Notes: generated by a model not told the origin, from the sequence alone. Positions 1 to 5,103 are shown, counted from the first letter of the stretch. The stretch: DNA of 5,280 nt from Planctomycetota bacterium (GCA_017303565.1 JAFLCM010000201.1:1-5280); one strand, 5' to 3'. Made by a program: numbers and translations.

Positions 1-8
1 TCGGGGCG

Positions 9-14
9 TACACT
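9..14 (+). promoter_or_regulatory. Candidate -10 hexamer for a leaderless glycosylase mRNA
   Basis: TACACT fits the TANNNT -10 pattern and matches four of six positions of TATAAT. Exactly 7 nt (15-21) separate it from the ATG at 22, which would place the transcription start at or next to the start codon. No Shine-Dalgarno is visible in 1-21. The -35 region lies outside the window, so only half of the promoter can be judged. The call gains some weight because two other first genes in the window show the same arrangement. Confidence 0.35.
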
Positions 15-21
15 GGGGCCG

Positions 22-795
22 ATGCCCCAGCCCGACCCCGATCGCCTCGTCCGGATCGCACGCCAGCACGCGCACACGTCGCGCCTGCTGGGCGTGGACT
101 TCCTGCCGCGCCGCTCGGGCGCGCCGCCGGTGAGCGTGCCCGTGCCGGCGATCGACGAGCCGCCGCCGCCATCCGAAGCGCCCTCGCGCCTCGGGGTGGT
201 CGTTGCGTCGCGCGATTCCGACGCCAAGCGGGCCCTGCTCGACGCGCTCCGCGCCCGCCACGACAAGGAGTGCCCGCACTGCACCCGCGCCACGACGCAC
301 ACCAAGACCGTGTTCTCCGACGGCGACCCCGGCGCACGCCTCATGTTCGTCGGCGAGGCCCCCGGCGCTGATGAGGACCGCACCGGAATCCCCTTCGTCG
401 GCAAGGCCGGGCAACTGCTCAACCAGATGATCGTGGCGATGGGGCTGACGCGCGAGGGCGTCTACATCGCCAACGTGCTGAAGGCCCGCCCGCCCAACAA
501 CGACACGCCGACCTCGGAAGAAGCGGCCCGATGCGGGCCTTACCTGAAGGAGCAGGTCCGCATCGTCGCGCCCGCGGCGATCGTGACGCTGGGCAACCCC
601 GCCACCCAGTACCTGCTCGAAACGAAGCAGGGCATCACGTCGCTGCGCGGCAGGTGGCAGGCGTTCGAGGGCATCCCCGTGATGCCGACGTTTCACCCCG
701 CGTTCCTGCTCCGCCAGTACACGCCGGAGAACCGGCGCCTCGTGTGGTCCGACCTTCAGGCGGTGATGCAACGGCTGAACGAAACGACCGGGTGA
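22..795 (+). CDS. Family 4 (Fe-S type) uracil-DNA glycosylase
   Basis: This 257-residue protein should remove uracil from DNA, starting base-excision repair of deaminated cytosine. Residues 1-80 are a poorly conserved, proline-rich N-terminal extension. The catalytic domain follows, with C84-x2-C87, the uracil-pocket motif GEAPGADEDRTGIPFVGKAG (111-130), NVLKARPPNN (151-160), C171, the TLGNPA strand (189-194) and the second catalytic motif HPAFLLRQY (225-233). These order and fit the family 4 enzymes that carry a [4Fe-4S] cluster. The usual cluster ligands are four cysteines (C-x2-C...C-x15-C). Here the third position, normally KCRPP, is Ala155 (codon GCC at 484-486), while C171 is retained at the expected spacing of 16. 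The cluster may therefore be altered or use another ligand. A 4-6-4 or UdgX-like variant is less likely, because the GEAPG and HPAFLLR motifs are standard. The ATG at 22 is the first in frame. The gene appears to be transcribed alone. Confidence 0.93.
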   Translation: MPQPDPDRLVRIARQHAHTSRLLGVDFLPRRSGAPPVSVPVPAIDEPPPPSEAPSRLGVVVASRDSDAKRALLDALRARHDKECPHCTRATTHTKTVFSDGDPGARLMFVGEAPGADEDRTGIPFVGKAGQLLNQMIVAMGLTREGVYIANVLKARPPNNDTPTSEEAARCGPYLKEQVRIVAPAAIVTLGNPATQYLLETKQGITSLRGRWQAFEGIPVMPTFHPAFLLRQYTPENRRLVWSDLQAVMQRLNETTG

Positions 796-832
796 TTCCC
801 CCATGTGGTGGTGGGGGGATGACATCGTTTTT
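796..832 (+). terminator. Probable rho-independent terminator after the glycosylase
   Basis: Immediately after the TGA stop, TTCCCCCA (796-803) can pair with TGGGGGGA (812-819) across an 8-nt loop. The stem has 8 bp including one T-G wobble. A run of five T lies at 828-832, but 8 nt after the stem, which is farther than ideal. The position directly behind a single gene supports the call; the gap to the T run weakens it. On the opposite strand no T run follows the hairpin, so it would not stop transcripts from the response regulator. Confidence 0.42.
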
Positions 833-1092
833 CCAAGCCGACCCGGGGGAACCGATGGAGCGGCCGCCTCGTATCGGTGAGCGGTCACGCGGGGACGCTG
901 AACCCGCGCCGGCCGCCGCCCTTCCGCCCGCTCCTGCTGTTGACCCTCGCCGGCGCCGGGTGGCGTTCTCGACGATCGCGCGGAGCATCCATCGACCCCC
1001 ACGAGGCCCGGCGCTCGACTTCGGTTGTGCGCTGGGCTTTTTCGCGCCCGTGGGCCGGGGAGATCGAAAGCGTCCTCGTCTGATCGCCGCCG
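833..1092. other. Intergenic stretch without a recognisable gene
   Basis: This is the space between the convergent glycosylase and response-regulator genes. It is GC-rich and crossed by several open frames, for example a GTG-initiated 68-codon frame at 877-1083 (+). The products are low-complexity, rich in Arg, Pro and Ser, and match no family I recognise. They look like the random open frames expected in high-GC DNA. I see no tRNA-like fold, no clear repeat and no good terminator for the regulator's transcript. A weak GGGC...GCCC pair at 1034-1049 is too short to call. Confidence 0.5.
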
Positions 1093-1716
1093 CTACTCGA
1101 CCGCGAGCGCCATTCGCACGAGATGGGCCAGGCTCTCCGCCTCCATCTTGCGCATCACGTTGGCCCGGTGCGTCTCGACGGTCTTCTCGGCCACGTCGAG
1201 CTGGGCCGCGATCTGCTTGTTCGCCAGCCCGTCGACGACGAGCGTCATCACCTCGGCCTCGCGGGGGGTGAGCGACTCGCGCCGGCGGAGCACGCCCGCC
1301 CTGAACTCGGCGTGCTGGCGCGTCAGCGATTCGCGCATCAGCGCCGCGTTCACCTGGTCGATCAGTTCCTGGTCCTGGTACGGCTTGGTGAGGAAACCGA
1401 AGGCCCCGGCCCGCATGGCCCGGACCGCCATCGGCACGTCGCCGTGGCCCGTCACGATGATCACCGGCAGGCCGGGCTCGCTCCTGGCCAGCCGTACCTG
1501 CAGTTCCAGCCCGCTCATGCCCGGCATGCGCACGTCGACGATGGCGCACCCGGTCGCGGGCGTGCCCGCCGGGCGCGGCGACCCCAGCCAGCGCAGCAGA
1601 TCGTCCGCCGATGCGAACGTCTGGCACTTCATGTGCACGCTCTCGAGCAGGAACTTGAGGGACTGACGCACGCCGGGGTCGTCGTCCACGATCGCGATCA
1701 GTCGGTCGGTGGCCAT
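1093..1716 (-). CDS. FixJ/NarL-type response regulator, receiver plus LuxR HTH
   Basis: This 207-residue cytoplasmic transcription factor is the likely partner of the kinase encoded just upstream. The receiver domain (about 5-125) has the acidic pocket D11-D13, the phosphoacceptor D61 in DVRMPGMSG (61-69), T89 in IIVTGHGD and the conserved K111 in LTKPYQ. A LuxR-type helix-turn-helix follows: SLTPREAEVM (148-157) and NKQIAAQLDVAEKTVETHR (166-184), ending at a VRMALAVE tail. The order and length match FixJ-family regulators, in which phosphorylation of the receiver releases the DNA-binding domain to dimerise. The ATG lies 4 nt after the kinase stop, with only a weak Shine-Dalgarno, so translation is probably coupled to the kinase. 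The target genes are unknown; nothing here indicates nitrogen fixation. Confidence 0.94.
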   Translation of the reverse strand: MATDRLIAIVDDDPGVRQSLKFLLESVHMKCQTFASADDLLRWLGSPRPAGTPATGCAIVDVRMPGMSGLELQVRLARSEPGLPVIIVTGHGDVPMAVRAMRAGAFGFLTKPYQDQELIDQVNAALMRESLTRQHAEFRAGVLRRRESLTPREAEVMTLVVDGLANKQIAAQLDVAEKTVETHRANVMRKMEAESLAHLVRMALAVE

Positions 1717-1720
1717 GGGT

Positions 1721-2923
1721 TCAACTCGGGCCCCGCGACAGCTCGGGGCTGGCCGCGGGCAGGGTCAACTTGAAGACGGCCCCGGGGCCGCCCACTCGGT
1801 CGGTCAAAGAAACGTCGCCCCCGTGATCCTGCGCGATGGAACGGCAAATGACAAGCCCCATCCCCAGGCCCGAGGACTTCGAGGTCACGAACGGCTGGAA
1901 GATCCTGGCCCGCACCGCCGGCGAAAGCCCCGGCCCGTTGTCCGAGACCTCCACCTCCGCCACCGCCCCGCGCCGCGTGACCGAAACCTCCACCGTCGGC
2001 ATCCCGCCGCCCCCGCCGCCCCCGGGGGCACCCGCCCCCGCGTCGATCGCGTTCACGACCGCGTTCAGCACGATCTGCTCGATCTGTCCGGCGTCGCCGA
2101 GGATCGTGACGGGTGCGTCGGCCCTCACCCGCACCTCCGCCCCTTTGCGGCGCACGTGCTCGGTCCACAGCACCCTGCTGTTGTTCACGAGGGCGGACAG
2201 GTCCACCGGGACCCGCACCGGGTCGCGCCGCGCCGAGAACCCCCGCGCCTTGCGGACGATCTCTTCGGCCCGCCCGGCCTCGCCGACGATGAGCGTGAGC
2301 GCTTCCTTGACGCCGTCGGGCGCGGTCGCGCTCTCCAGCCGGCGCTGGCACCCCCGCGCGTAGTTGCCGACCGCCGACAACGGCTGCGTCAGTTCATGGA
2401 CCAGTTCCGAAGCCATCCGCCCGATCAGGCACAGCCGCGACACGTGCGCCGCTTCGACCAATCGCTGGCGCCGGGCCTCTTCAAGAAGATGAACCTCGGT
2501 GATGGCCTGGTGCACGATCAAGATCCGCACCGGCCCGGGCCAGTCCAGGCGGTTGATTCGCATCTGGTACCAGCGCTGCTGTACCGGCGCGTGGCACTCG
2601 TAGGCGTGGAAGAACTCAGCCTGCTCGCCCGCGATCACCCGGCGCAGCCCCTCCGCCACCGCGCTGGCGTCGGCGCTGGTGTTGGACGCCGCGTCGCACA
2701 CCGCGAGGTAGTTGCTCCCGACCCCGCAGGACGAGGGCCCGCCCCCGTTGTTCTGCCAGAACCGGCGCCACGCCCCGCTCACCGCGACGATGGTCGCCGT
2801 CTCGTCGAGGACCGCGACGTGCGACGGCAGGGCCTCCAAGAGCGCCAGCGCCAAGTCCGCCGGCGGGAGGTCCTCGCGCGTTCGGTGCGAATCGGCGGGG
2901 TTGTCGGTCCGGGGTGCGATCAT
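1721..2923 (-). CDS. Soluble PAS-domain sensor histidine kinase (FixL-like core)
   Basis: This 400-residue kinase autophosphorylates on His and should pass the phosphate to the regulator downstream. A single PAS domain spans about 25-145, with GSNYLAVC (69-76) and a YECHAPVQQRW segment (108-118). The H-box is RMASELVHELTQPL (169-182), with phosphoacceptor H176. The ATPase domain has the N-box IVLNAVVNAIDA (284-295), the D-box SDNGPG (327-332), IFQPFVTSK (341-349) and the G-box GLGMGL (352-357), then HGGDVSL and FKLTLP near the end. No membrane segment or signal peptide is visible, so it should sense a cytoplasmic signal. The catalytic half is closest to the FixL type, but I cannot identify the haem-binding histidine motif of FixL, so oxygen sensing is not supported. 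A run of seven Gly (301-307) sits between the N-box and the D-box. The start at 2923 is the first in-frame ATG and lies in an inverted repeat. Confidence 0.93.
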   Translation of the reverse strand: MIAPRTDNPADSHRTREDLPPADLALALLEALPSHVAVLDETATIVAVSGAWRRFWQNNGGGPSSCGVGSNYLAVCDAASNTSADASAVAEGLRRVIAGEQAEFFHAYECHAPVQQRWYQMRINRLDWPGPVRILIVHQAITEVHLLEEARRQRLVEAAHVSRLCLIGRMASELVHELTQPLSAVGNYARGCQRRLESATAPDGVKEALTLIVGEAGRAEEIVRKARGFSARRDPVRVPVDLSALVNNSRVLWTEHVRRKGAEVRVRADAPVTILGDAGQIEQIVLNAVVNAIDAGAGAPGGGGGGGMPTVEVSVTRRGAVAEVEVSDNGPGLSPAVRARIFQPFVTSKSSGLGMGLVICRSIAQDHGGDVSLTDRVGGPGAVFKLTLPAASPELSRGPS

Positions 2924-2951
2924 GGCCTGCCCTTGCTTCCAGCCATGATCG
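2917..2951 (-). promoter_or_regulatory. Perfect 10-bp inverted repeat enclosing the kinase start codon
   Basis: CGATCATGGC at 2917-2926 is the exact reverse complement of GCCATGATCG at 2942-2951, with 15 nt between the arms. On the kinase mRNA this folds as a 10-bp stem whose 3' arm contains the AUG of the kinase. The loop contains the only Shine-Dalgarno-like bases (GGAAG, AAGGG). Such a stem could limit initiation, or the palindrome could be a DNA operator for a dimeric regulator such as the FixJ-like protein encoded in the same operon. The repeat is seen directly; both functions are inferred. Confidence 0.5.
2920..2946 (-). CDS. Possible leader mini-ORF of 8 codons overlapping the kinase start
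   Basis: An ATG at 2946 (minus strand) opens a frame encoding MAGSKGRP. It ends in TGA at 2922-2920, and the stop overlaps the kinase ATG as ATGA. This overlap is a classic arrangement for translational coupling. Ribosomes translating the leader would open the 10-bp stem and end on the kinase start codon. There is no obvious Shine-Dalgarno before the leader ATG, and a frame this short can arise by chance, so this stays a hypothesis. The peptide matches nothing I recognise. Confidence 0.25.
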   Translation of the reverse strand: MAGSKGRP

Positions 2952-3046
2952 GGGTTTTCCCGCCCCGCGTCGAGGGGCGACCGCCCGGATCACTGCCCCG
3001 GCGTGGGACATGAAACCGCTGGCGGCGGACCCCCAATCACGCCATC
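2952..3046. promoter_or_regulatory. Divergent promoter region between kinase and DUF4870 genes
   Basis: Both transcripts must start within or near this roughly 95-nt stretch. I cannot assign a convincing -35/-10 pair in either direction. Two small dyads are visible: CGGGG...CCCCG around 2950-2967, and GGGCG-AC-CGCCC at 2975-2986. Both could be regulator sites, but short GC dyads are common at this base composition. The DUF4870 gene has no Shine-Dalgarno at normal spacing and no TANNNT hexamer directly upstream. Confidence 0.3.
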
Positions 3047-3460
3047 ATGTCCGCCGCGACGATGCCAGACCCCACCCAGCGAGACCGCTACGTCGACGCC
3101 GACGCCCCGCCCGAGGAGCGGACGTACGCGATGTTCACGCACCTGGCGGGCATGATCGGGGTGATTACGGCCCCGATCCCCCTCGCCGGGCCGTTGGCGG
3201 CACTGGTCATGTGGCGGATCAAGGCCCACCAGTCGCCCTTTCTCGACGACCACGGGCGCGACGCCATGAACTTCCAGTTGTCGCTGCTGCTGTACGCCGT
3301 CATCCTGGGCGTGCTGACGGTGGGGACACTGGGCATCGCCAGCCCGCTGTACTTCCTGACAATTATTCTGTGTCTGGTCGGGTGCATCCGGGGTGCGATC
3401 GCCGCCAACGCCGGGGCGTACTACCGCTACCCGATGACGATCCGCTTCCTCAAGCCCTGA
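3047..3460 (+). CDS. DUF4870 family small membrane protein
   Basis: This 137-residue protein has a polar N-terminus (1-27) followed by three hydrophobic segments at about 30-57, 77-95 and 98-120. DUF4870 hallmarks are present: EERTYAMFTHLAGMIG (23-38), PLAALVMWRIK (49-59), SPFLDDHGRDAMNFQLSL (63-80) and the closing GAYYRYPMTIRFLKP (123-137). The length is normal for the family and both ends are intact. The family is widespread and its function is not established; no catalytic residues are evident. It probably sits in the cytoplasmic membrane. The ATG at 3047 gives a sensible N-terminus, though the ATG at 3062 (residue 6) is also possible. The gene appears monocistronic, divergent from the kinase and convergent with the dehydratase operon. 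Confidence 0.9.
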   Translation: MSAATMPDPTQRDRYVDADAPPEERTYAMFTHLAGMIGVITAPIPLAGPLAALVMWRIKAHQSPFLDDHGRDAMNFQLSLLLYAVILGVLTVGTLGIASPLYFLTIILCLVGCIRGAIAANAGAYYRYPMTIRFLKP

Positions 3461-3463
3461 CCA

Positions 3464-3514
3464 CCCCCCCCCTGGGGTCCAAGGAGACGGGGTCGAGGGA
3501 GACGGGTTCGAGGG
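3464..3514 (+). repeat. C9 tract, two 15-bp direct repeats and a G-quadruplex motif
   Basis: The 70-nt convergent gap (3461-3530) holds nine consecutive C at 3464-3472. Two tandem 15-bp copies follow, GGAGACGGGGTCGAG (3483-3497) and GGAGACGGGTTCGAG (3498-3512), differing at one base. Four G runs at 3489-3514, with loops of about 4-5 nt, fit the standard G-quadruplex pattern on the plus strand. No intrinsic terminator with a T run is visible for either converging gene, so this structured DNA is the only candidate for a transcription barrier. That role is inferred. Confidence 0.5.
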
Positions 3515-3530
3515 ACGCAGCCGCGGCCGC

Positions 3531-4049
3531 TCAAGGCTCGGCGACGCCGCTGGTCCGCAGCAGCGTCTGGAACCCCTCGCCGAACACGAAGTTGTGCTCT
3601 GGAAAATCGAGGCCCGCGAGGTTCCGGTCCAGGAACGCGAACATCAGGTCCACGCGCCCGATGGTGCGGGCCGGCGCGTCCGTGAACGGCTCCAGCAGGT
3701 CGATGACCCCCTTGGTCGAGGCCCCCGTTGCGTCCATCCGCTCGATCTCGGCGGTGTAACGGATGGTCCGCCCGGGCGTCGGGTCCGCCTCGATCTCGGC
3801 GCGGCTGACCTTTGCCAGGACCACCTTTTCCTGAAACTTCGTCGCGTGCCCGACGAGCACGCCCGCGCTCTGGGCCATGCCCTCGATCATCAGGCTGGCG
3901 GGCATCACCGGGCACGCCGCCAGCGCGCGGGCGTCATCCTTCGGGAAGTGGTCGTGCAGGTGCTCTTCCGCGAGCGAGACGTTCTTGACGGCGACCAGCC
4001 GCTTTCCCGGTTCGAGCGACAGCACCCGATCGATCCACATCCAGCGCAT
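3531..4049 (-). CDS. FabZ-like 3-hydroxyacyl-ACP dehydratase with active-site insertion
   Basis: This 172-residue hotdog-fold protein should dehydrate 3-hydroxyacyl-ACP to trans-2-enoyl-ACP, or at least bind such chains. The FabZ signature is present as DHFP (33-36, catalytic H34), then VMPASLMIEGMAQSAGVL (48-65, catalytic E56). Two features differ from classical FabZ. About ten residues (37-46) lie between HFP and PVMP where two are usual, and the MPG motif is MPA. At 172 residues it is also longer than the usual 140-150, with an extended C-terminal tail (about 135-172). The ATG at 4049 is supported by GAGG (4059-4056) with 6-nt spacing. It is the last gene of the operon, 34 nt after the ACP stop, which suggests cotranscription. 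Activity could be isomerase-like or non-catalytic, but both catalytic residues remain, so dehydratase is favoured. Confidence 0.87.
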   Translation of the reverse strand: MRWMWIDRVLSLEPGKRLVAVKNVSLAEEHLHDHFPKDDARALAACPVMPASLMIEGMAQSAGVLVGHATKFQEKVVLAKVSRAEIEADPTPGRTIRYTAEIERMDATGASTKGVIDLLEPFTDAPARTIGRVDLMFAFLDRNLAGLDFPEHNFVFGEGFQTLLRTSGVAEP

Positions 4050-4083
4050 CGCGTGCCTCGCTGAAAGAAGTGGGGGATCGCGC

Positions 4084-4467
4084 TCAGGCCGCGAGTTTGC
4101 GCTGCACGAAGTTCACCAGCGCGTCGACGGTGAAGAGGTTGGCGACCTTGGAGATCTGCGGGTCCTTCTCCCACGCCGCGAAGTCGACGTGCGGGAGTTT
4201 CTTCTTGAGCAGGTCGATGCCATCGGGCGTGATCCGCCCGTCCTTCACGAAGCCGGCGTTCTGGGCGCTCCCGTCGGGGAAGAGCTCCCCCTGCCCGATC
4301 TTGATGCCGAAAGCCTGCTCCAGTTTGAAGGAGATGTCGAGGTAGTCGATCGACTCCGCGCCCAGGTCCGCCTGCAGCCGCGCCGAGCCGGTCACCTCGT
4401 CGTCGTCCACGCCCAGCGCGTCGGTCAGCACGTCCTTGATCTTGGCGAAAATCTCGTCGCGAGTCAT
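4084..4467 (-). CDS. Long acyl carrier protein
   Basis: This 127-residue acidic protein carries growing acyl chains on a phosphopantetheine arm. The attachment site is Ser39 in DLGAESIDYLD (34-44), a variant of the common DSL motif, followed by helix II and EQAFGIKI (50-57). A long insertion then separates helix II from the C-terminal helix (about 58-108, with GELFPDG and a KDGRITPDGIDLLKK segment), before LFTVDALVNFVQRKL (111-125). Typical ACPs have about 78 residues, so about 45 are extra. Similar long ACPs are, to my knowledge, typical of Planctomycetota. AGGA (4477-4474) lies 6 nt before the ATG and fixes the start. The gene lies between two dehydratase genes, which are its obvious partners. 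It is probably not the housekeeping AcpP, which usually has the short form and sits with fabD/fabG/fabF. Confidence 0.91.
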   Translation of the reverse strand: MTRDEIFAKIKDVLTDALGVDDDEVTGSARLQADLGAESIDYLDISFKLEQAFGIKIGQGELFPDGSAQNAGFVKDGRITPDGIDLLKKKLPHVDFAAWEKDPQISKVANLFTVDALVNFVQRKLAA

Positions 4468-4506
4468 TCGGTTTCCTTTCGGGCCGGGAGCGGCGGGGTC
4501 GGGCGC

Positions 4507-4591
4507 GGGCCGGTGGGTCAGGTGCGGGCCGGTGGGTCAGGTGCGGGCCGGTGGGTCAAGTGCGGGCCGGTGGGTCGAACCCGGGCCGGTC
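4507..4591. repeat. Tandem array of 19-bp repeats upstream of the ACP gene
   Basis: Four contiguous 19-bp units lie at 4507-4525, 4526-4544, 4545-4563 and 4564-4582, then a partial unit at 4583-4590. The consensus is GGGCCGGTGGGTCAGGTGC. Units 1 and 2 are identical, unit 3 has one change and unit 4 diverges only in its last six bases. A degraded unit matching about 13 of 19 bases may precede them at 4488-4506. The unit is not a multiple of three and stops occur around it, so it is unlikely to be coding. It lies in the 172-nt gap between the first dehydratase and the ACP gene, so the operon transcript would carry it as a C-rich spacer ending about 39 nt before the ACP start. Confidence 0.9.
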
Positions 4592-4639
4592 CGCATGATC
4601 GGAGGATCGGATGCCTGAGGCAAGTGGTGCTTGTGTCCC

Positions 4640-5056
4640 TCACGCCGGGTTCAGCGGGCGGAGCGAGAACTTTCCTGAGACCGCGGTAGGGGCGTCGCCC
4701 GACCCCCCGGATGCGCCCTGCCGGATGACCGTCCCCAGTCCCTTGAACTCCAGCCGCCCTTCGGAGTCGGCCTTCTCCAGCGTCACCTCCACCTGCAGCG
4801 TGTCGCCCGGGCGGACCAGATGCCCGTACTTCAACGCCTTGACCGAGGCGAGTACATGACGACTCTTGGCGGGATCGATCGCCGTCGCCAGCCGCCGCGC
4901 CGCCTGCACCATGCTCTCGATCATCAGCACCCCCGGCAGCACCGGGAACGAGGGGAAGTGGTCGGCGAGGTACTCCTCGGCGCTCGTCACGTGCTTGACC
5001 GTGACGATCCGCCCTTCCGACCGCTCGATGACCTGGTCCACGAGTTCGAAGCGCAT
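4640..5056 (-). CDS. FabZ-like 3-hydroxyacyl-ACP dehydratase
   Basis: This 138-residue hotdog-fold enzyme should dehydrate 3-hydroxyacyl-ACP. The active site is ADHFPSFPVLPGVLMIESMV (31-50), with catalytic H33 and E47 and the normal short HFP-to-LPG spacing. It is the more canonical of the two dehydratases here. Downstream, KALKYGHLVRPGDTLQVEV (73-91) is the usual central strand region. I place the start at the ATG at 5056, giving MRFELVDQVIE, because the partner dehydratase begins MRWMWIDRVL at the same point. A GTG at 5071 would add only MYSRP and would overlap the candidate -10 hexamer. It heads the operon and is followed, after the repeat-bearing gap, by the ACP gene. No terminator is visible in that gap, so readthrough into the ACP gene is likely. 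Confidence 0.88.
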   Translation of the reverse strand: MRFELVDQVIERSEGRIVTVKHVTSAEEYLADHFPSFPVLPGVLMIESMVQAARRLATAIDPAKSRHVLASVKALKYGHLVRPGDTLQVEVTLEKADSEGRLEFKGLGTVIRQGASGGSGDAPTAVSGKFSLRPLNPA

Positions 5057-5062
5057 GGGTCG

Positions 5063-5068
5063 AGAATA
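5063..5068 (-). promoter_or_regulatory. Candidate -10 hexamer for the dehydratase/ACP operon
   Basis: On the minus strand TATTCT fits TANNNT and is followed after 6 nt by the ATG at 5056, so transcription would begin at or near the start codon. No Shine-Dalgarno lies at a useful distance; the nearest purine run, GAAGGG, is 15 nt away. I find no good -35 match. It supports the choice of 5056 over the GTG at 5071. Confidence 0.35.
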
Positions 5069-5097
5069 CACGCCCTTCGGCGGGAGGCCCCCCCGCT

Positions 5098-5103
5098 TAC
5101 CAT
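5098..5103 (+). promoter_or_regulatory. Candidate -10 hexamer for the zinc-ribbon gene
   Basis: TACCAT fits TANNNT, with four of six matches to TATAAT, and lies 6 nt before the GTG at 5110. This is the same geometry as the opposing hexamer for the dehydratase operon, within a divergent gap of only 53 nt. The -35 region is unconvincing. An ATG overlapping it at 5102 reads only two further codons before a stop and is not the gene start. Confidence 0.3.

Noticed and set aside
1034..1049. Hairpin as terminator of the response-regulator transcript
   Set aside because: The stem is only 4 bp with an 8-nt loop and lacks a T run on the minus strand after it.
635..1627. 330-codon minus-strand frame overlapping the response regulator
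   Set aside because: It is out of frame with the regulator, has no recognisable domain, and runs into the glycosylase on the opposite strand. Composition is Arg/Gly/Ala-rich as expected of a shadow frame.
1721..2923. Naming the kinase FixL (haem oxygen sensor)
   Set aside because: The catalytic core is similar, but I cannot find the haem-binding PAS histidine motif, and no nitrogen-fixation or respiration genes are nearby.
1709..3013. 434-codon open frame on the plus strand opposite the kinase
   Set aside because: It is the longest frame in the window, but the product is Arg/Pro/His-rich low-complexity sequence with no domain. The minus strand carries a full kinase with all catalytic motifs. 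It is an antisense shadow of GC-rich coding DNA.
2914..3759. 281-codon plus-strand frame spanning the DUF4870 gene
   Set aside because: It overlaps three real genes in another frame. Its ETGSR repeat only reflects the 15-bp DNA repeat at 3483-3512.
4507..4591. CRISPR array
   Set aside because: The 19-bp units are directly adjacent with no unique spacers, and no cas genes are present.
4436..4618. 60-codon plus-strand frame reading through the 19-bp repeats
   Set aside because: A 19-bp unit shifts frame every copy and the product is a Gly/Arg/Val repeat without family resemblance. It also overlaps the ACP start on the other strand.
5057..5071. GTG at 5071 as the start of the first dehydratase
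   Set aside because: It adds only five residues (MYSRP), has purines too close to act as a Shine-Dalgarno, and overlaps the TATTCT element. The sister protein begins at the position matching ATG 5056.
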